From: Dermacentor variabilis
Lineage: Eukaryota; Arthropoda; Arachnida; Ixodida; Ixodidae
Direction: 5' to 3'
DNA: 64,000 nucleotides
Assembly (NCBI RefSeq): GCF_050947875.1
Contig: NC_134577.1
Coordinates: forward strand, 68,173,139 to 68,237,138
Part shown: positions 56,420 through 64,000 of the stretch, piece after piece
How the letters are laid out: the number at the start of each line of letters is the position of its first letter
Numbering within the stretch: position 1 is the stretch's first letter
Program-made: the position numbers and the translations under genes
Notes under the pieces: generated by a model
Told to the model about the DNA's origin: nothing
The model's input: the letters and a program-made list of their open reading frames with translations, nothing else
The model's database searches: none

Positions 56420-56786
56420 CACGGCCTCTTGCGAGAGGCCACGGTTGCGATGTGAACCTTTGTTATAGCACATGCCTCCAGGCCCTTGTACTCAAGGGAC
56501 CAGCTGAGGCTGTTGTGCTATTTGTCAACAACAATGACTTGTCCATTTTTATTCATGTAACGCTATTACACCATTGTTGAACATCCTATACTTACAGCAT
56601 ACCCTACTTCAGCCATTCTCATATTTTTATTCCTCGTGTATTTTATGCAACTTATAGCTCTCAGTTTTAGGCCTCTCTACAGCCACGTCACAGAAGCCAT
56701 TTTTCCATTCAGTACTCATCACCACTTCCTTGGCGCTCTTTGGCCACACTTGGCCCTTGCGCCAATAAACACTACATATCATCATC
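56420..56786 (+). other. LINE 3' UTR and 3' terminus
   Basis: Includes CTCCAGGCCCTTGTACTCAAGGG, also present in altered form in the deleted copy near 15,834, and a CTCTTTGGCCACACTTGGC end with GCCAATAAA. It ends in a CATCATCA stretch directly before the TSD. There is no poly(A). Confidence 0.75.
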
Positions 56787-58421
56787 AAGGAATATAGAAA
56801 AAGGTTGACGAGACATTAAATACTAGGCTGATGAGTATCTACAGATTACTTGGTTGGCTCAGTCAGGCTTGGTGACTATTCACCCCTGCCAGCTTTCGAA
56901 GTTGATGTTAATAAATCAGCATCAAGAGCTGACACGGTCGCGCTGCTAAGCAAGCTTTGAGACTTTCTGTCGCCACACCCACTCAGAGAGCGGACCGTGT
57001 GCAATCATCTTCGCCGCTGAACTCTATATAGACTGCGCAACTAAGAAACGCACCGTGGCAATACGAAGCTACAACATTGGCGACACTTTCAAATATTTTA
57101 TTCAGGGCGTGCCCACTGTAGCATGTAACTATCGGGCATGAAGAAAGAACAAGTGTCGTATGGTGTCGACGAGGTTGTAAGCCATTTTCAGGTTAGTTTG
57201 GAAGATATCCCCAATTGTTTTTCGCCCAGCGGGAGCCCCACTTTCTGAGCTGCCCTCGGTGGTTAACCCCGGATTTTCCATCGATGGCTACTAAACGTGG
57301 CACCGCTTGTTTATGCAAAGCCACAGGTCGCAGCAGTCAGCGTCCCTTGAGCACTGCGACGACAAACAAAACGCAAAACGGCAACAGTGAGAATACCGCA
57401 GCACATTTGCATATGAGGGCAGTGCGTATGTTTGTACCATCATTCGTATAATGCTCGAAAAGGTCACGCAAAACAAACTTCTGCTCAAGAACAGAAAACG
57501 AAGGCTCCCAGAACTTTTTTAAACTTGCTATTCTATTCACCATGGATGTGGTCAACTTCTATTATCATTATCATAATTAATGTATTTCAAGTATAGTGCA
57601 GAGCGCAGGTCCCCTACCAAAATATCTCTCTTCAGTATTTCCTTTATAGCCTATACTGCATTCCCTTCCGGCAAATTTTCTATGCGACCACTCCCGGCCA
57701 TTTTCCTGCGAAGGTGTTCAGCAACAAATCTAAATTCCACCAGGAATTCCACAAGAAGCAACACAGAGATCATTTCTTATTTGTTCTCTTCAATAAATAT
57801 CTTTTTTATCTTTCTCTTCGGTCACACCCCTTAGTTCGCTAGTGTTCTGCGACTGCGGTTCTTTCCCGCTGCCACCAATTCCCCAACTCTTAAAGACCGC
57901 CGATTATCTGTACTACGCCTTATATGGCAGGTCAACGGCCATTTTTTTTCTATTAACCTTGTAATTCTTAATGTATCATTACGCGACGTTGAGCTTGTCC
58001 TCTCAAAATTCATATTTAGACACGCAACAATCTACACGTAGCCTACAGTAGCGTTTCTAGCAGCTTCTAGGTAATTATATTACCTAGAAGCACAACTGGC
58101 ATTACTTCGCTGTGGTATGCATGGGAATGCCGGTATATTGTGACTTCGGATTGGGATCCTTCCCGGAGAGCCAGGACACCTTGAAGTCGCGCCAGCAAGC
58201 ACCCTTCCGTCTGTCACAATGATTCACTCTCACGTGAAAAGGTCATTTAGCTTTATTATTACACAAAAAGATGTTTTGTTTAATAATGGAAACGTTTTAT
58301 TACATGTACAATTATATTAAATGTAGAAAGCGTCAGCAGTCTGCTTAAGTTGGAGAACAGACAAGATTCGCGCTCGCTTTGGAACAGTTTGTTGTCTGCT
58401 CTCGCTTTTCTTCGCTTGGTT

Positions 58422-58490
58422 ATTTCATTTCATTTTTATTCCTTAAAGACCCCGTAACGGGGTATTACATAAGGGGTTGTATTACATAAG
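58422..58490 (-). mobile_element. 70-bp LINE 3' end, only in copy 2
   Basis: On the minus strand it reads GTAATACCCCGTTACGGGG, TCTTTAAGGAATAAAAATG and an ATGAA repeat tail, the shape of a severely 5'-truncated LINE. Copy 1 (near 20,620) lacks it. GGTTA flanks both sides. Confidence 0.6.
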
Positions 58491-59581
58491 GGTTAATGCA
58501 TTGTAGCTGGGTAAACTTCAGTGGACGATGTAATATGGTTAAATGAAAACCTTTTCAGAAGATTTTACTTTAAGCACTCGTTAGTTCTGATAGCAGTATC
58601 CAAGTTTTAGACGAAGCCTGTTACAAAACCAGCCAACACAAGCATCGCAGATACACATATGCCGTCATTCCCATGACAGCACAGCGCCCCTTAGAGAAAG
58701 CTCCCATAGACGGTGGCGCCAGATTCCCTCTACGAGGTTACGAAGCCAGCAGAAGTCCGCTGATGGGTTAATGACTTTGGTTTGCCGATGTAAATGCTAG
58801 GCTGATTGTGAAAAATAAAAGTTTGTTGTTTCAATCTAAAATATTAGCTTTCGTTTACAGACGATATCAGCATCCCCCACAAATTTGCCCGAGACCTTCC
58901 GGTTTCATTCCGATGTGCTTTTTGGTTGCACATCGTGTGCTTGTTTTTCTTAGCTTGCAGTGTATAATTTTTTTCTCGATCTTTGCTCATGAATTATTTG
59001 TTCAAATCCGCCTCCCTACATTTTTTTTTCTTTTCTCCTCATTCTTACGCTGTCCTGATTGCTTCGCTGGAGTGCATATTGTACAGGGGTCAGGGCCTAA
59101 GTCAGGCGCATGCTAGCGCCTTTAGTCCTGACCCTTCTGGTTTTTTGTAAGCAAACTCTAAAACTTGTGAATAAAAAGAACAGTGCCTCTTAGAGTGATC
59201 TGTGCGGGGAAAGCTGCCTCTTTAAGCACGCAAAACCCTTGCCGTCAGTGAAGTTAAAGAACCTAATTGGCTGAAGCATTTTTGCAATTTGTGTTTGAGT
59301 TGCACAGCGCGCATACCATTTTTTCATTGTTATTCTTATGTTGGCACCGAATATAGACAGTGTGACCAGGAACCTGCGCGTCAAAAATAGTTCCCTTTCA
59401 GGCAGTTTTGAGGCTATAATCTCGTACAACAGATACCTCGCGTGGTTCCTGCGGCTTTCACATAGGCCCCTATATAATGTCCCGCCTACGACTTCACAGA
59501 CCAGCGCAGGACAGCGACATTGGACAGTTACGAATCTCGTGCACCCCCCCCCCACCCCTTAAACATTTAGCAAACGGATAC

Positions 59582-62031
59582 CTCATCATCATCATCATCA
59601 GCCTGGTTACGCCCACTGCAGGGCAAAGGCCTCTCCCATACTTCTGCAACTACCCCGCTCATGTACTAATTGTGGCCATGTCGCACCTGCAAACTTCTTA
59701 ATCTCATCCGCCCACCTAACTTTCCGCCGCCCCCTGCTACGCTTCCCTTCCCTTGGAATCCAGTCCGTAACCCTTAATAACCATCGGTTATCTTCCCTTT
59801 TCATTACATGTCCTGCCAATGCCGATTTCGTTTTCTTGATTTCAACTAAGATGTCATTAACTCGCGTTTGTTCCCTCACCCAAACTGCTCTTTTCTTATC
59901 CCTTAACTTTACACCCATCATTCTTCTTTCCATAGCTCGTTGCGTCGTCCTGAATTTAAGTAGAACCCTTTTCGTAAGCCCCCAGGTTTCTGCTCCGTAC
60001 GTGAGTACTGGTAAGACACAGCTGTTATACGCTTTTCTCTTGAGGGATAATGGCAACCTACTGTTCATGATCTGAGAATGTCTGCCAAACGCACCCCAAT
60101 CCATTCTTATTCTTCTGATTATTTCAGTCTCATGATCCGGATCCGCGGTCACTACCTGCCCTAAGTAGATGTATTCCCTTATTACTTCCAGTGCCTCGCT
60201 ACCTATCGTAAACTGCTGTTGTCTACCGAGACTGTTAAACATTACTTTAGTTTTCTGCAGAGGAATTTTAGACCCACCCTTCTGCTTTGCCTCTCCAGCT
60301 CAGTGAGCATGCATTGCAATTGGTTCCCTGAGTTACTAAGCAAGGCAATATCATCAGCGAATCGCAAGTTACTAAGGTATTCTCCATTAACTCTTATCCC
60401 AAATTCTTCCCAATCTAGGTCTTTGAATACCTCCTGTAAACACGCTGTGAATAGCATTGGAGAGATCGTATCTCCCTGCCTGACTCCTTTCTTTATTGGG
60501 ATTTTGTTGCTTTCTTTATGGAGGGCTACGGTGGCTGTGCAGCCGCTATAGATATCTTTCAGTATTTTTACATACGGCGCGTCTACACCCTGATTCCGTA
60601 ATGGCTCCATGACTGCTGAGGTTTCGACAGAATCAAACGCTTTCTCGTAATCGATGAAAGCTACATATTACGGTTGGTTATATTCCGCACATTTCTCTAT
60701 CATCTGATTGATGCTGTGAATATGGTCTATTGTTGAGTAGCCTTTACGGAATCCTGCCTGGTCCTTTGGTTGACGGAAGTCTAAGGTGTTCCTGATTCTA
60801 TTTGCGATTACCTTAGTAAATACTTTGTAGGCAACGGATAGTAAGCTGATCGCTCTATTATTTTTGAAGTCTTTGGCGTCTCCTTTCTTATGGATTGGGA
60901 TTATGTTAGCGTTCTTCCAAGATTCCGGTACGCTTGAGGTCATGAGGCATTGCGTATACAGGGTGACCAGTTTCTCTAGAACAATCTGTCCACCATCCTT
61001 CAACAAATCTGCTGTTAGCTGATCCTCCCCAGCTGCCTTCCCCCTTTGCATAGCTCCTAAGGCTTTCTTTACTTCTTCTTGCGTTACCTGTGGGATTTAG
61101 ATTTCCTCTAGGCTATTCTCTCTTCCACTATCGCCGTGGGTGCCACTGGTACTGTGTAAATCTCTATAGAACTCCTCAGCCACTTGAACTATCTCATCCA
61201 TATTAGTAACGATATTGCCGGCTTTGTCTCTTAACGCACACATCTGATTCTTGCCTATTCCTAGTTTCTTCTTCACTGCTTTTAGGCTTCCTCCGTTCTT
61301 GAGAGCCTGTTCAATTCTATCCATATTCTAGTTCCTTATGTCCGCTGTCTTACGCTTGTTGATTAACTTCGGAAGTTCTGCCAGTTATATTCTAGCTGTA
61401 GGGTTAGAGGCTTTCATACATTGGCGTTTCTTGATCAGATCTTTCGTTTCCTGCGATAGCTTACTGGTATCCTGTCTAACGGAGTTACCACCGGCTTCTA
61501 CTGCACACTCCTTAATGATGCCCACAGGATTGTCGTTCATTGCTTCAACACTAAGTTCCGCTTCCTGAGTTTGAGCCGAATACCTGTTCTGTAGCTTAAT
61601 CTGGAATTCCTCTATTTTCCCTCTTACCGCTAACTCATTGATCGGCTTCTTATGTACCAGTTTCTTCCGTTCCCTCCTCAGGTCTAGGCTAATTCGAGTT
61701 CTTACCATCCTATGGTCACTGCAGCGCACCTTGCTGAGCACGTCCACATCTTGTATGATGCCAGGGTTAGCGCAGAGTATGAAGTCTATTTCATTTCTAG
61801 TCTCGTTATTCGGGCTTCTCCACGTCCAGTTTCGGCTATCCCGCTTGCGGAATAAGGTATTCGTTATCCGCTTATTATTCTGTTCTGCAAAGTCTACTAA
61901 TAACTCTCGCCTGTTATTGCTAGTGCCTACGCCAAATTCCCCCACTGACTTGTCTCCAGCCTGCTTCTTGCCTACCTTGGCATTGAAGTCGCCCATCAGT
62001 ATAGTGGCGGATACATACTGATGGTATAGTG
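59582..62031 (-). mobile_element. 5'-truncated RTE-type LINE (minus strand)
   Basis: The 3' end at 59,583-59,600 is a (TGA)n tail on the minus strand, typical of RTE-clade LINEs. The element runs through RT back to the middle of the endonuclease near 62,000, where it is truncated. ACGGATAC flanks both sides (59,574-59,581 and 62,032-62,039). Copy 1 carries the empty site (GCGGGTACATGGCGGATG near 23,002). No RNase H is present, as expected for this clade. Confidence 0.9.
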
Positions 62032-62041
62032 ACGGATACAT
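59607..62041 (-). pseudogene. RTE LINE ORF2: endonuclease C-half and reverse transcriptase
   Basis: Reading from 62,041: endonuclease from MGDFNAKVG (the part before it is missing) through RNEIDFIL and SDHRMVRTRI. A linker follows (KAVKKKLGIGKNQM near 61,275), with a same-frame stop at 61,097. RT has GKAAGEDQLTADLLK (61,040), DAKDFKNNRAISLLS, AGFRKGYSTIDHI and a same-frame TAA at 60,668. It continues with FIDYEKAFD, GVRQGDTISPMLF and an intact FADD (near 60,350). A frame change at 60,242 leads to the C-terminal region (YLGQVV, LPVLTYGAETW, GRRKVRWADEIKK), ending at 59,607. There are few lesions, so the copy is fairly young. Confidence 0.85.
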
Positions 62042-62950
62042 TGCGGATGTTGACTCGTCCTGCCCGTCCTATAATCGCTGCTTCGTCGCTCTTCCGTAGG
62101 TGCGTCCGACAACCGCAGCGCAAATGAAGGACACGTAAAAGAAGAGGAAAAAAAACGCAATACGCACGATATATTTACCGCTCTAGTTGCGAACAAACGT
62201 TCCGTAGAGGTAGAATGCATGATTCGCTGGAAAGCGCTGAAGAGCTCACTATATAAGCAGACCGCGTTAAAGGTGGGTCGTCCACTTACATAGGGGGTCT
62301 ATACTCTCTCGGTTGTCTGCTAAGCTGAGACATCGGAACGCGCAACGAATAGCAGCACAGCAGACGATGGAGCGAGTGCTATGGCAAAGCGCTGTGATGT
62401 CCCGCTGCCACGTGACCACATTCTGCGTCACCAAGCCTGCACCTCCCGGGAATCGAAACCGAAGCAGGTTCGTAGAACTTCTATCGTAGTGCAGTACTAC
62501 AATGTGTTACTGCTTTCATAAAATGAAATGTTTTGGTCCCCCGTCTCAATACGTCCTGATAAGTGTGAAGTAACTATTCCAGCGGCAAGTAGTTTAGTGC
62601 TTTATTCATACGCTTTGAGGCCCGCTAGTTAATTTTTACCAGGGTTTTCATGCCCAGAACGTTGTAATAACGCAAAATATGGAATGCGCTAATTTTCCTC
62701 TCGATAATCCTGCAAGCGTAGCAATTGAAGGCCCAGTCCGAGACGGACAACACCGCCTGCGGCAAATACTTTAGCTACCACGGCCACGTTGAACCATGTA
62801 ATACAATGCTTACCACCTGTGATAAATTGCTACATGATTGCCAAAAGCCTTCCACAGTCTTGCGCTCTCTTGGTAGCCGAGGCTCCGGTGTTGTCATCCC
62901 TCGCTTTAGAAAAGAACAAACATGAGCGTCATTTCAAAAAGTGCTGATCC

Positions 62951-64000
62951 CAAGGTAACTTTTCTGTGCAAATGAGGGGGGGGGGGGGTACCATTACTAT
63001 TACAAATATGAATAGCGCCCAGCATTCGCCATAAAAACGCGTAAACCCACAAAAGAGAAATGAAATAGGGTGTATTTTACAGGTACGCCTGTGCGATACG
63101 CCTTTCCCTTACTTGGCAAACAAAGAACCACGTCAAATGGACTCGCGCAGGAAAGAAACGCAGGAATAACACTGCCAAGAACAAGTACAGAAGCGAACGT
63201 GTAACATAAATATTGCTTTAGTAGAATAGAACTTTAAGAAACAGCAGTTGACAAAAAAGGCACACGGAATGCGCGGAGTAGTGTTACTCCGTCAGCCATC
63301 ACATAAGCAAACAAAATCGTCGTCATGCTGCCTTTTCAATATGGCGTCGTACTTGATACCTCCGGAGCGTCTGCTATTCTTCAAGAGTCTTTTCATCGGC
63401 GGAAGCAATGAGGTGTGCAACAGACAGGGACAAAATGTATGGAATCTAAGCATTTCGCTCTTCAAAATCTGCTGTGCAGTTCATTTCACTGCTGAACCCG
63501 TTTTACTCATGAAACTTCACTGCCAACTGAAGTGAAACTTCACAACGAATAGTTACAGCGAAGCGAGCATGTTATTGCAGTTCAATAATGAATTAGGCAT
63601 TCGCCATTCCACTATAATAGGCGAGGGGAAAGGTATAAAATTACGCGCTAATAATTTTATTTTTATAGGTACCACCTTATTTGGGTAACAGAAAAACTTT
63701 GAAGTACGAATTATTTGCAGCCTCGCGGAGGAGCAGTGGCTGGCGGTTATGAGGGCGCGGGCGGGGCTTCATTGCAGACTTAAGTGGAAGGTTTAGCTCG
63801 GGTGCTCCTATGTAAGTATATGTAATGTAAAAGGAGAATTCGTTTTTCTCAGCAACCACTGCACCAAATTTGACAAGCTTTGTTGGATTTGAAAGAAAAA
63901 CTTAAACTCCAGTGACTGTCGGCTTCGAATTTTTCCTTTAGATTGTCAATGTTTTATTAAAAATTGGCAAAAATCGAAAATTGTCCGAAAACGAGACTAT
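62951..64000. other. Right edge, unassigned; possible interspersed repeat after 63,600
   Basis: After the duplication homology fades near 62,950 there is a G-run (62,978-62,988) and AT-rich DNA. The part from about 63,680 to the edge (CTCAGCAACCACTGCACCAAA and AATTGGCAAAAATCG words) reminds me of a repeat seen in tick sequences, but nothing inside this window confirms it. No open frame has a recognisable motif. Confidence 0.35.

Larger units (their letters stand above)
50934..56786 (+). mobile_element. Near-intact full-length I-like LINE
   Basis: A 5.85-kb element with 5' UTR (50,934-51,458), ORF1 (51,459-52,664), a 39-bp spacer, ORF2 (52,704-56,419) and a 3' UTR ending GCCAATAAACACTACATATCATC. 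It is inserted in part B of copy 2, with the unoccupied site preserved in copy 1. It has RNase H between RT and the C-terminal finger, and three knuckles in ORF1, features of the I superfamily of LINEs. Lesions seen are one frameshift in ORF2 near 54,165 and one in an A-run near the ORF1 end. Confidence 0.95.
49130..62950. repeat. Segmental duplication part B, copy 2
   Basis: Collinear with 16,540-23,915, interrupted by an I-like LINE (50,934-56,786), a 70-bp LINE tail (58,422-58,490) and an RTE element (59,582-62,031). It lacks about 145 bp present in copy 1 at about 17,690-17,835 and the 1.34-kb insert of copy 1. No host gene recognised. Confidence 0.9.

Overview
This window looks like repeat-rich arthropod nuclear DNA, most likely from a hard tick (Ixodidae). 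I base that on recognising the style of its I-like, RTE and Ty3 elements and several short repeats; no taxonomic marker gene is present. I find no convincing host protein-coding gene, rRNA or complete tRNA gene. Almost every long open frame belongs to a transposable element or is an accident of low-complexity or palindromic DNA.

The backbone is an old segmental duplication. Copy 1 runs from the left edge to about 23,915 (part A 1-4,030; part B about 16,540-23,915). Copy 2 runs from about 36,825 to 62,950 (part A 36,825-40,936; part B 49,130-62,950). The order and orientation of the shared parts are the same. The two copies have been interrupted by different insertions, so each serves as the empty-site control for the other.

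Copy 1 carries an 8.3-kb insert with inverted ends (about 4,495-12,758) holding decayed LINE pieces and a 5'-truncated LINE with a perfect target-site duplication (TSD). It also carries an internally deleted I-like LINE (12,899-16,156), a 1.3-kb insert (20,851-22,194) and a 157-bp LINE tail (16,935-17,091). Copy 2 carries a full-length but decayed I-like LINE (41,283-46,967), a nearly intact I-like LINE (50,934-56,786), a 5'-truncated RTE-type LINE on the minus strand (59,582-62,031), a 70-bp LINE tail, and a patch of RTE sequence replacing about 400 bp.

Between the copies lie a minus-strand I-like LINE (24,067-29,673) and a Ty3/gypsy LTR retrotransposon (29,725-36,176), both placed in TA microsatellite DNA. 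The gypsy element is itself broken by an 803-bp terminal-inverted-repeat element with TTA flanks (30,470-31,272) and by a minus-strand LINE tail (about 32,371-32,902).

The four I-like LINEs share a closely similar 5' leader starting CCCCGCAGGGG, although their proteins fall into two diverged subfamilies. They encode an ORF1 protein with three zinc knuckles and an ORF2 with endonuclease, reverse transcriptase, RNase H and a C-terminal zinc finger. The element at 50,934-56,786 is the best preserved: one ORF2 frameshift and one late ORF1 frameshift are the only lesions I see.
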